Positions 51,305-63,900 of a stretch of 64,000 nucleotides of DNA are shown here, in pieces. Below the pieces are notes generated by a model, which saw only the letters and a program-made list of their open reading frames with translations, had not been told where the DNA came from and made no database searches. Location: assembly GCA_013399895.1 (NCBI GenBank), contig VXBA01001197.1:372001-436000 (forward strand). The letters are read 5' to 3'. The number at the start of each line of letters is the position of its first letter. Positions within the stretch are counted from its first letter, which is position 1. Position numbers and translations under genes: made by a program. The DNA is from Serilophus lunatus. Lineage: Eukaryota; Chordata; Aves; Passeriformes; Eurylaimidae.

Positions 51305-54300
51305 CTCAGAAGTGAATGAAAGAACTGCACTTACAGAGCAGCTACTGCACTACTCCCAGGGATACCTGTGACAGGGTCAGACCAGAGGAGCTACACTTGC
51401 ATCGCAAAGGGTACTGCTCCCTAACTGAGGCACGTGAGACAGGGCAGAATCTAAGGATGCAACTCTCAGAACTTGAGGGCAGTTTTAAAAAGTATGACTT
51501 CACCTTGAAAAGATTTTAAAAAATTGAACGAGATGTACTGTCTTCAGTGAGGGTGGTGTAGCACAGGGCAGTTACTCCCTCTTTCAAAAAAAAAATATGA
51601 CAGGATACATAAAGCTAAACTTATTGACTTACATCACAAGAGTCCTAAGGATGGAGCCAGCTAATGGAGTAATGTTATTCTCAGTGGATTGCTAGATAGC
51701 TGTGTCCTTCTCTAACTATAGCTGGTCCAGAAGTGATGTCTCTTAATTAAAATAATCAATCTCTCAGAAAAGAGCACACATCTCGTCATAGCTGATGGAT
51801 CAACTCATTTTCACATTAACATTTTTTTATCTGGCAATTGTAGAGGGATTGTCCCCTAAAACTTTCCTTGTTACATACACACGTTTCTAGGCAGTTTCCA
51901 AATGCACAAGTATAAGCTGTGGTGATTCCAGTTATGCTATTGTGGAACAAAAACTCACAGTACATTTCCTGGATAGACACTGATGAGGAGTGGCATTCAT
52001 TTCCTAGGAGAGGTTTCTATTCCTGGCAACGTTCATATTTAAAATTTGCTTCAAGACTCCAGTCATGGAGTAGCCAATACAGGACATTATGTTAATTTAA
52101 TCCTGTTTCTTACAAAAAATAGAGGGTAATCAAACATGTTTAAGAAGCAGTGAAAAACCTGCTTTCCACATCTAACAGGAAGAAAACCCTATTCACACTC
52201 TGCCCTCATGCTGCTCTCCTCAGAGCACAAGGAATTTCTGTCCAAATCCCACAGTTACACAGACCCTCATCCCACACATGTTCATTCCATGTAAGTAGTC
52301 AAGGAAGCACAAAAAATGTTATTTCCATATTAAGATAACCAACTTGTAAAGGAAGAGAAACATTTTGCTACTCCAACTACCTGCCTAACATCATTAACTT
52401 ATTTTACCAAGTAATTCCTACATCTAGTACCAAACAGATGATTAAATTTAGCACAGACTACAACTCAGTGCCCAGCCAGATTTCATGGTAGTTATGATCT
52501 GCAGTACCTCAGATGAATTTGGGCTGCCTCTTGAGACTTACTGTCCTCCTCCCACACAGGGCAGCTCCAGCATCAGTCTTTGGTTCAGGAACCCTTCCCA
52601 GGCACTAGCAGTATGCTTGATACCCGCAAGGTGAAATTATAATTTCTGATTTACTGTCTGCTTGGGAAGAAGAATAGCTGTTGACTATCTGAAATATGGC
52701 AATAGCTGTAGTTTTTTTGCAAGTGCTTCTAAATCTGGGATAAATGATTAATTGATGAAAGTTAAGGAATCAATAGTATTCACCCCATTTCTCTTGCATC
52801 ATTGGGACTAAATGATTGAGCAGTACTTCTAGACAGAAAATTGAGCAATACTTCTGGACTCTGACCAGTACAAAAAGGACAAAGAAGACAACAGCTCTTG
52901 GAATAGATCTGAGCTCTTCAGCTGTGCAGTCAGCATTTGCACACCAACCTGCAACAGCAGGAGACCACTGGGGTGCTCTGTACCATGTTGCAACAGCCCC
53001 TGCCCCAGGCCCAGTCTCTGGGACCCAATCTACCAGGTATAATCTCCCCTTAATCACCAGTGTGATCATCTGTATAATTTGTACAAAACTGTTTTTATCA
53101 CACTTATTTTCAAATGCATGTAGCTGTTCAAAACAGCTTTTCATTTTAATGCCACTTGCATCAGTGTATTAATTCATACTGTGGAAGGTATATTTACACT
53201 GCAGAAAGTACTTAGCATCTCCATACATATGTTACTAAATGAGGGTAATAACTATGCATAAGAAATTCTGGCATAGAAAATGGGATGCTGAGCAAAACAA
53301 AGTTTTATTTGTCCAAATGCACTGGCACAGTTACTTAGTAGAGGTAATGAAGAAGCATACTTCAGGGTACTGAACAAAACTGACCCAGGACAGCTCCTAC
53401 AGCATGTCCACAGGTTATAAAAAGCAGACTTGAGGAACAGGAGGGTGTAAGACATGGATTAGCTCTAGAATCTTTTAGCTGAATCTCACCCACAACACTA
53501 GTCTTCCTACCTTCTCTGAGTCGCCCTCTGTGGCCCACAAAACACCACTTGGCAGTGTCTGGGTAGGCACACGTGTTTCAGTGCCACAGAAGGACAAAGT
53601 CTCAGTCATTTCTCAGTTGCTCTGCCAGACCCCTGCACACTCACAGCACAACCAGGGTTGTACTGGTTCGTCTGTGTCTTGGTTACATGCACGGCATACC
53701 TGTACCTTTGGAAGAGGGAAAGATGACACCTAGGACAACACACACTTGTCTCAAGTCAGCATCACTCCTCTCATCTTCTCTCATCCAGGTACAAAACTAT
53801 TTAACAAGGAGGAAAGTCAGAGAACTGTAGCTATCCACCTTTTCCCAAAATCCTGGAGGAGAAAGGGCACCTGCCACGGTACTAGGGGGGCACATGCACT
53901 GTACCCTCAGCCTCCCAACAGGCTGAATATGCCAACATGAATGAATGAGATCCAAAGCAACAGCAAGCTGAGTTTTGCTTTTAAAATATGCCCCATTTGT
54001 TTTGGGCTGGGCTGAAGAGATGCAGAGGCAACCTTGTGCCAGCTGTAGTCTTGGAACCAGCTTGCTGAAAGAGCAGATAAATTAATTAGCTGACTGCTGT
54101 GCATCATAGCTCCTGGAGCCACTACATGGCTGCAGCACCACTGAGAGACAGGGGGATGCCTGGGTCTCCATGGCAGACCCTGGCACACAGACAGGCAGAG
54201 GTCACACTTCATGTGACCCACACGGCACTGGCAGGGCCAGATTTCTGAGTTCTTCCGTAAGTGCAGCCACTGCAGCAGTCCCACTAGTGCATCTAATAAC

Positions 54301-54483
54301 TCTCCTGGGGTATTGCAAGACTTACTTATTTAATATTTGCAATACACAATTGAGAGCTTTTGAAGTATTTTTCAAGTGTGGTGCCTTTTTCTAAGGATTA
54401 TCCTATTATTTTGCATTGTTTCTTAACACACTATTTTCTCTATTCCAGGTCATGGTGTTCTGGTTTTGGTGAGGGTGCTTTGT

Positions 54484-54632
54484 TTAATTTTAGGTTTTTT
54501 TGTTTGTTTGGTTTGGTTTTTGGGTTTTGTTTTTTATTGGGGGGTTGTTTGTGTTTGTGTTGTCATTTTTTGTATTTTTTGGGGGGGTTTTTTGGGGGGG
54601 AGGGTTGTTCGGCTTTTTCTTTGGGGTTTTTC
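54484..54632 (+). repeat. G/T-rich low-complexity block
   Basis: About 150 bases of GTTT, GGTTTT and long G runs (two runs of seven Gs and one of three between 54581 and 54604) with almost no C or A. Its composition and orientation are like the block at 30185-30372. Confidence 0.8.
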
Positions 54633-57600
54633 CACTTAAATGTCTTAAAACATTTCTTACAACCACTCCCATTTTACACAATCTTTTAAACCCTACATTT
54701 CTACAACACAGGCTTTTAAATAGTTTCAGTATGTCTTGGATTCCTACACTTGATTAGCTTCCAGAACCAAATTCTTACAAAAATAAAAGTACAAAAATGC
54801 TCCAGGAAAATTCAAACCACTCACCATTAGGGACACTATTTTCCAATTATTGAAGTAGTTCAAACTTTTCCTAACTCTTTTCACTTGGTTCTGGGATTGA
54901 ATATGAAAAAAAAAAAAAACCTCCACTGAACTGTATCAAATTTCAGACAAATGTATGTGTGTGGAAGCAATTTTGGTTCTGGAAATTGTATCTGGGACAA
55001 TTTAGTAACTTTTCAGCTCTGAGCTGTCGGCTTCAGACTGGGGCAGAGGATGAGTTGCTGTCACAGACCACAGAGGCACCGAGTGCTGACCCTTGCCTTT
55101 CCAAAGCTGAGTATTCTTAGTCTACTCTAGGAGGAGTTACTTTGACTTTTGAATCTAAGCTAATGCTTTACCAGCCTTACTGAAAGTCTCCAGGGTAGCT
55201 CCACCCATACACAGCCAAGTTAAACTGTCTGAGTAGGTGCAGAAGCCCTCAAGGTTTCAAATAAAAGATGTGGTTATTTCCAGCATAATCTTTTAGAGGC
55301 TCAAAACATTAATCACCTTGGCCATCTTCCAACACAGCCCTCTCCTGTGTAATTGGCAGTGAATGTTTATGACAGTCAGCAATTGTTTGTCCTAATTAAC
55401 AAGCTAGGGTATGAATAGGGGGTTTTGGAATAAACAGATCCATATCCTAGTTAAAAGTATCCCCTTCAACCAAGCAATGTCTAACATCCTTAGTACATAC
55501 AGCATTCATGCTTATCATAAACACTTCTCCTCCCTTACAAAATACTCCATAGGAAGCCTATGGCTAATGAAAGACATTCTGCCACAACACGATCACACTT
55601 GAGAGTATTCTCTTTTTTACCAAAAAAATGAAAAGCAGAGACAAGTTCTGTGCAGGCTCTCAAAAAATGACTGATTTCTTTCAGCCATTTGTTTAGATTG
55701 GTTTCAAACTGGTAAGAGCCAAAGAGCCAGTACAAGTGGGCTATCTTTTTTTTTCTAGGACTGCTGTGAAAACTATATAATCCACAGGTCTAAAAACCCA
55801 TTTCTTTAAAAAAGGGAGTGAAATTTTAAAATAATTTTGTATCTGAATGGAATCATTAAGTACAAGGCAGAGTTGGGTCCTGGGGGTATCATCACTTCTA
55901 GGAAACAATAATCAGTAGATCTGATCACAACATTTCTGTTCTTTATTTAATCCTCAAGTTGCTTGGAAATAAAAAGGAATAGGTAGGACTCTTAATTACA
56001 AATCTGTCCTCACTCCACACACACTTCTGCATTTCCACATCACTCTAGGAGACAGGTTGATCTACTTAACTAATGGAATCATGGTAAAATGCAGGTTTTA
56101 GCACTGGTCTAGAATTCTTTTTTATCACCGAGGAAACAGAGTATCTGTATTAGATAGCTGCCTGGTTTAGATTTTGATTTTTTATCTCACATTATTGAGA
56201 TACTAAAAACTTTAGAGCATTTATTCACTCAGCCTCTCGGGAAGTAAGACTATCCTATCCTCTTTATAGATAACAACTTGGGTTCAAAGGCACTGTGTTT
56301 CTTGCCTCTAAGCAATAAGGAAATACTTGAAAGGACAAGAACAAATTTAAAGATTCAGTTAATAAACACTGCAGAGTGAGAGTCAACCTATTCTAATCTG
56401 TACCCCTTCAAATGTCTCTGCTGAGATGCAGGTATCTGTTTAATGACTTTAAACTTAATGACAACAGACTTCATTTTCCTAGTTGCCATTCACAGACTCT
56501 TTAGTCTGGGAAATCACAGGTTAAACACCTCTGCTCTACAACTTCAGCAGGGATTCTTCAGATTGGGGGAATCTGGAAAATTACCCCTGAAAGGTATCTG
56601 TGAGTTTACCAGCAATCTACATCTTGAGCTGCTGGGTACAAGTTCACAAACAGGCTAGGTTTCAGCTTTGCTCAGCTCCCTAAGAGTTTTGCAATCAGTC
56701 AGACAACAGAAAAAAACCCATAAGACAACAGCATTAGTTTAATGGTCTCTGGAGACAAGAATTTATGTATTTAATTATCTCCCACTTGTCCTCCATGGAC
56801 TGTATGATCTCTCAGTACTGGGTGCCAGTCACAGTAGTGATATACTGACTGAAAAACCTCTGTGGTATCTGCCTCTTGGCTAGACATCAGTGAACAATTC
56901 AGAGCGAATAATATATCTGATAAATCATTCCTCTTTTGCTGGTCATATTATTGTGTACAGACAATCTCATCTTCTCAAAAATGTGGTTATTTGTAACTAT
57001 TTGCCAAATATATTCTGCAAATTAGTTTTGCTCTGCAGACTATTACCAGGTAATTCTTTCTGGCAATCCTTAATACTCTAGCAGTGCTGCTTAGCTTTAG
57101 TTTGGCATCATACCCCTAGTGAGAGATTGTCCATATTCCCTGGTTAGCTAGCAGCAGCTCTTCTTGTTTTTGTGCAGTTTGGCACACAGCAGCTCCCAAG
57201 GGCCTTTGTCATAATCAGGACTCCATTTTGTTAAGCCATGTACAAAGACTGTGCCTTCACAGCACCTCTCAGCAAGCAGAAGTGCCCTACAGTTAAATAC
57301 CTCTGTCCCAAAGAGATTACAGAGGACAAGTTGGAAGGTGTTCAGCTAAGAAAGCAAGGCATCAATGTGTACTTGGAGACACAGAGTGGTGGGTGGAAGA
57401 CAGGGATGTTAGAGACTGCATTTGCAGTGCTCTGGGCAAGCTGTGGTGGTTCCCCCACCCATGTCCTCCAGACCCACCCTTGAAACCAGAGATACTTAGG
57501 AAGAGATCCTCAAGCCCAGCTAGAGAATATGGCCTCAAGCATGGGCTCTGCAAACATGCTGGATCTTACACTAGGAGAGGAAATTCACTGCACTGAACCT

Positions 57601-60239
57601 CAGGCTGTCAGTGGTACACCTTGAACTAGAAGCCCTTCAGTCCTCTAGGGAATCAGTGCGAGAGAGGGGCACTTCCAAGCAAGGATCCATACCAGAGGTG
57701 GGACAATTTGCCTTCTGCAGGAATCCCGTGCCCCTGACAAAGCCTACAGTCATAATGTGAGTGCCTGGTCAGGGGTACAGGATGCCAATCTCTCTCCAAG
57801 TCAGCATTCTTTCCTCTTCCACATCACTATTTCCACATTTGGATCTAGGGGGTTTTTACACATACAATTTTTCACCTGACAAAACTAGTGTTAAAATCTT
57901 ATTTGACCATCAGTCAAATGCCTCTGTCTCTGAGTGAGCAGTTTTGTGCAGCCTGGGAGCACTAAGCACACACCTTTTAAACTAATAAACCTTTTAAGTC
58001 AAGAATTTACCAGAACTATTTCTCAGAAACAAAGTCTCTTGCAAGTACTATACAATTATGCTCTAAGGGCAAAATGCCTTTTGTCTTGTTTGGAACAGCT
58101 AAAGGACTAACTCTCCAAAACATCACTTGAATGATGCTAATGAGATACTTATACGGTGAACGTGAGAGTTATGGAACTGAAAAAAGTCGTCAGCAAGTAG
58201 AACAATACTAATTTTAGATACTATAGCTGTTGATTAAGAGTTATTTTCATGGGATTAAAGCATATGGTTATGGAAAAATTAGTAGATATTAATTTGCAAG
58301 GAACAGAAAGATCTGTTTATATAAAGAAAGAGAAGAATTACCACTGCAAGAGATAAACACTTTAAATGCTGTTAAAAACACACGGCAGGGCAAGTAAAGC
58401 TATACCTAAACAGATAGCACTGTAGACATAATTAAAAGTAATATTTGCATTAATGCGATAATGCCAGGCTTTATATTGCAAGACAGCACTGATTTGTGTT
58501 CAGACAAACCCACAGGCAAACAAGGCCTGTCTGTGTCCCAAACAAAATACAGTATTGGAACAGCCAGCAACCTCATCTCCGAGCCCAGAAACAAAGTAGA
58601 CCACTACAAAATGGTGGTTCTAAATTCTGAGTGGTTTAGAACATTTCTGGAATTGAATAAAACAGGCTGCTTTTTTGTGACTCATTTTTGCCTGAACGAT
58701 TGCAGTTTCCATGTCTGTGTCACTCTCCCACAGTGCATGCTTGCCAGAGACTGTGGGTTAAAGGGCAAGCTCACATCTGTGGTTCGAGTTGCACAGACCC
58801 CTCCTAACAGCCAGGAGCACGAGCACGCTTTTGGTTCTGTGAACAGACCAGCAGTGCCGCAACTCCAGCACTCTGATCACCCAGGGCTTCACAACAGGGA
58901 TGAAGAACCAAGGTGGAGCAGCACTGCCTTTTTAGTAGTCTTTTTAGCCTGACTGAAGTCCTGTAGTTTATAAACTTAAAGGGGATTTGAACCTCTCTCT
59001 ACTGAGACTCATCTAAACTAAAGCAAAGAATAAAACGGCAGCTGGACCCAGCAGTCACCTGTGTTTGTCAGTAGTCCTCCTCCAGTAAGGGGGACCAGAG
59101 AAGTTATTCAAGCTGTGATCACAGATAGTTACTGTGCTGAACAGCACAGTAAAGCCAATGTGTTTTCTTCTCACTCTTACATCCACTAGCAACTGCCTTT
59201 TAGAAATGGAGTACTTCAAGAAACCAAAGCCCTTTTTTACTTTGGCAAACACCTGAAAAGTTCAGGCAGCTCCACTCTATTCAGACCCCAGTGGGGTGTC
59301 AGGGCTTTCTGCTTATCAGTAAGTTGAAAATTCCACCCTAAATATTATGGGACATATCCCTAGAGCTGCCAGAGAGCTATCACAGAGATACATTTAGAGC
59401 AACAGGCATTTGTATCAGCTGGGGATTTGTACACACACACAGTAACATACTTGACAAACATGTTCTGACAGATGTGTAACACCACTACCTATTCTCAGAC
59501 ATTTGAAAGAAGGAAACGGTATAAAAATTGTTTAACCCAAGGAATACATAATTCTTCTACAAGGAGTAATATACATCATGGCACAAACTTTACTTTGGTC
59601 TAAAAGAATAACAATATTTCCTCCATAGTCTCCAAAGCCATCTTTTAAAGATAACACAAATGCTTGTTATATCTTAAGGGCATTTCACATCACTGGAATT
59701 ATTCCCTGCTATTTCCCCTTGTTAAAGGTTGATTCAGAAAACAGGAGAAGCTAGTTATCATCTTCCCGGAAGAAAATGCATCCAACTCTGATGAGGACCA
59801 TTGCTGAGCTGCCACACAGCAGAGCCTCCGATTACCTTGTTTGGGCTCAATGAGCACAACACAAGCAACAGTCCTTGTACAAACGATACTGTTTACTTTA
59901 AAAAAATAATACTGAATTTCTTTAATCCCCTTTGTCACCTATTGCATACCCACAGGTCACGTTTCAACAGTCATATATAGGACATTAAACTCACACTATT
60001 GCATAAACTTCAGGGAAAGGATCTCAGCAGTCCCAATTCGGCAAACATTTTGGGACTGTAAAAGCTGATATCATGTCTTAGAGCGCAAGCAACACTCCCA
60101 GCTCCCAACTGACACTGTCTCTATTAACTTCACCAGCTTCCCCTTATCTCCAACCCTTGTGGTGAGCACCATAGTTTGGATATTTTCACTTCTTCTCTTC
60201 CGCCTTTCATTGAGTAGCTCCCCATCCTGGGCTGCTGCT

Positions 60240-60480
60240 CACAACGCAATTTATCGGGCCTTATTTCATTGCACAGGGCCCTCATCTTTGGACTCTCCCA
60301 TCCTCTCCACCACCACTCCGTGGTGCTGGCATCAGGCAGGAGGTGAGGTGTGTGCTCACACCTCAGAGACAAGCGTGCGAATGGGCTGCTCTTGGCGCCC
60401 TTCACCAGCTGGGCGCTGCCCGAACGCTCGGTCACGGCTCTCCTGCAACAGGCCACTAACTTCTATTTCCCGTTTCACTG
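60240..60480. promoter_or_regulatory. CpG-rich patch, possible internal promoter or exon
   Basis: About a dozen CpGs in 240 bases (for example GCGTGCGAATGG, GGCGCTGCCCGAACGCTCGG) in a region otherwise poor in CpG. It lies upstream of E0/E1 in transcript direction, where short nesprin-2 isoforms could start. The same bases also read as an exon-like open frame on the minus strand (60362-60477, see findings), and codon-driven CpG content is an equally good explanation. Confidence 0.3.
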
Positions 60481-60941
60481 GAATTCAAATCCTTGAAATT
60501 TCAAGGAACTTGATAACTTTAATGCTTCTATGTCTCTGGCAAATTTAATGGAAAACAGAAAATAAGTTCAAAAGCTATTAGGAGCCAAAACATACAGACA
60601 CACTGACTGGTCACAACCATCTCACTTCATTATGAAATAAAAGTAACCTCATAAAAACCTTACCAAAATCCTGGGAAATCTGGAAAAAAGGGCAGGTAAA
60701 AGTCTGTAGTGACTCCATCAAAGTTCCCTGATGGGTTCCCTGCACAGCAAGCACAATCCAGCCAGGCCTTCGCTAGGGGTTACAACAATAATCTGGTACA
60801 GTTGGCAGCACGAGCAAGTCTAGCACAAAGAGAAACCAGTGGTTTCCTCCTTACTCGACTTAGAGCCAGCACAGGACTTCCTCTCTGCCTCCTCCAGCAT
60901 TGTGGGAGTGAAAGAGGGGATCTAAAGATATATCAGTGCAG

Positions 60942-60961
60942 AAAAAAAAAGAAAAAAAAAN
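60942..60961. repeat. A-rich run ending in an unresolved base
   Basis: Nine As, a G and nine As, followed by N at 60961. It is probably a sequencing or assembly uncertainty at a homopolymer. Confidence 0.85.
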
Positions 60962-63900
60962 CCAGAGCAAGGCATGCTGCCACTGTTTAAAGAGTAGGTG
61001 AGATTTAAATAGCAGTAATCCCCAGAAACTATCTAGTTCAGGTCATTAACTAACAAGCTGGTTAATTCCTGTAAGGATTAATGCTTGAATTTATTATGCT
61101 TGACAGATGTTTACTGAACAGGAATTAGTCCAGAATACGAAGCATTGAGACCAGCAAGAAGTAAAACTACATGTCAGAGCTGAGATTTTTAGAATTCATT
61201 AGCTCAGCCTCTAACATAATTATAATTTTCCTTTACCTTCCACTTCTTTTTCACTCTCAGCTCTCTAGCAGGAGATTCCCTTCACAGAGTGACAGAGAAA
61301 TCTAAATTGTACTCTCAGTTACAATCATGCAAGGCAGAAAAAAGGTTTGTTGATATTTTCAGGAAATACCTCTGCTGCACAATTTGACTGAATGGAATTC
61401 ACATTGTAGGAGTTTGCTGTTTCTCATGCTGGAGTACATGATGAATTCTCCATTCCTAATTCCCCAAAACTATTGGAAAATATCAAGCAGCATTCTTTCT
61501 TGATTACTTATGATCCTGCTGAGTATATCTGCTGTTACACATTCAACAAAAGCTGTTGGTTTGGTCTACTCACCTACCCTGCTACCATTTGCATCATCCT
61601 AATGATGTAGATCTAGTTAATATGCTTTAGGACCAAACCAGACTCAAGTTGGTGTAAATCCAAAGCAAGTCCATGAGGCCAACAATTTCCCTAGTTCTTC
61701 AGTTGCTGTGTATCAAATGCTACAATGAGCAGCATTTCTAGTATTACAATAAAAGTAAGGAAGAGAGGTGGAGAAATCACTGAAAGCAAAACATGGGGGG
61801 GAAAGTCGGTTCAAATTCTATTCCCAAATTCGAAGCTACAGGCAAATAGGGTTAAAACTATGAGCCTCTCCACCCATTTCAGAATCAGGAAGCATAAGTA
61901 AACAGCATGGGGAAAAACTGAAAAGAGGAACAGAGGCAAATGAAAATCTAGGTGGAAGAATGGCAATAGCACAGAAACTGTTGATCAAATTCTGTGAAGT
62001 TGCCAACACAAAGGATTAACTAAAGACCAGTAGCCCCTGTGAGACTGTGACCCCCATGTGCAAAGCTGTCCTCAGCACAGCCATCTAAACACAGTATTTT
62101 GCTGCCAATGGTGAAAACGACAAAAACAAAAGATAGAAGAGGAGAAACATCTTAAAAATTAGCAATGCTGACAGTACCTGTAGAGAAGGAACTGATACAC
62201 CAGCTATTTTCCTACTGTCTTCTTAGCCTTTAGCTAACATGAATGATCCTGAAAATGATAAGAACATCTCAAAACACATCAGCGTGCAGACTAAAATATA
62301 CGATGCCTGAAGGAAAGTAAACTGGAGATTGGTCCGCTTATCTGAAAATCAAATGAGGTTGCTTTAGAATTTTGTTGTTTGAATGGTGCAGTTTAAAGTG
62401 CCTATGAGTGAACCACTTCACTGCTTTTTCCTTGTTCTCTCTGCTGTGGTATATCCATAGTCACTACAAATTTGCTATAGTCCTGTTAAGAAAACAAAGG
62501 GACTGAAACTAGTAGTAGTGAGGAAGCAAAGCATATGTGGCTAACATCAGGTATGCACAGCAGCTTCTCAAACACAGTGAGAAGCAGTCTCTTTAGATAA
62601 CTAACCTAGAAAGCAAAGGAGCTCCCCTGAGTACAGGCAGCCACAATCTGGAGGCAGCAGTGAAAGACACAAACTAACAATGAAAAATGCAGCATTCCCC
62701 ACAAAACTTTCCATAAGTTAGTACCACAACATATTTAAAGTACATAAATATTGTATTACCACTTGAACATAATTTACAGCAAACTTGATTTTATATTTTT
62801 CCATATTTTTAGAGGAAAACAGATTTAGCAAAATATTCCAAATGTTCCCACAACTTCTGACCTGACATTCTCTTCTTTCCCACACAAAGAACACTATTTT
62901 CAGTTTCAGTGAGGCCAACTATCATTTCTGTTGGAACAGTCAAAAGCATCTGAATTGCCCCTTCTTTAGCCTGACACTTCTATATTCAAATACATATTCA
63001 GTTACATCTGGAACTGTGGTAACATCTGTTGTAACTGTAGTAACATCTGTTGGATGATCTTGGATTAACTGGCAGCCTGTAGGCCCTGCAAAGGAAACAT
63101 TTCTGCAAAGCCAGTGGATGGAGTTAAAGGACTACACTCTCCACTGATTGATCTAATCTAGGTGATACTCTGTTATAAGGACAGACTGACCTCATTGCCC
63201 ACTAATCATCTGTATCTTTGAGCAGCCAGTGATGTACTAGTCCACTAACTGTTTAGGAGATAGATGTTGTCACTCCAGTAGGGTTACAAGGATTCTAAAG
63301 TGCTGTCTGAGCTCTGACAACTATGAAACCCTTCTGATAGCAAACAGAGCAGCAATATAAAAGGGTTTCTTCAAGGACAGCCACTACAACTGTGTTATAT
63401 ATTCCTACTGCTCTGCAGAGGCTCAGGTCCTAGCTGTGAACCAGCACTACGCCATGCTGCAGGTAGCACATGTAGAGCAGTGGTGCATCCCCAGTTCATG
63501 GAGTGTACTGCTGAAGCAGAAGAGACCAGACAGAATATGGATGACAGACAGAGAGGACACACACAGGAGCAATGAGGCAGTATTAGCATGAAAAGCCGTA
63601 GGCTGAGCAGCAGCTGCCTAGCCAGGGCCAAATTTCCATAGACATTGCCATTAAAAGGTTCTAAGGAGGAATCTTAGCAACGGTCATGACATGGGTTTGG
63701 GAAGGATTACATGTGAGAACAAGACTGGGAGAAAAAGCATGAAAGTGTTCAGGTGAAAGTCTGCCAAGTGCTGGTGGAGGTTCATATCATAGACTGGCCA
63801 GAGGTGGAAGCTGCTCTCTCAATAACAAAGGAAATGCAGCTTGGGTATGTATTGGAATCAAAGTTTCCATCTTCTGGGAAAGATCATATTTCTAAATATA

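Noticed and set aside
54490..54757. Overlapping open frames rich in F/G/V (plus) and K/N/P/T (minus)
   Set aside because: They result from the G/T-rich low-complexity block.
55300..55345. Short minus exon-like segment before GTGATT
   Set aside because: Only about 29 bases lie between plausible borders, with no coding signal.
58461..58952. 163-codon plus open frame
   Set aside because: It is on the strand opposite SYNE2, has no recognisable domain and mixed composition; likely chance.
60664..60679. 16-base microexon between TTTTTTCCAG and GTAAGG
   Set aside because: Splice-like signals flank it, but such pairs arise by chance in T-rich introns and nothing else supports it.
60709..60990. 93-codon plus open frame running into the A-rich run
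   Set aside because: It ends in a poly-lysine tract across an N, which is an artefact of the homopolymer; no known protein.
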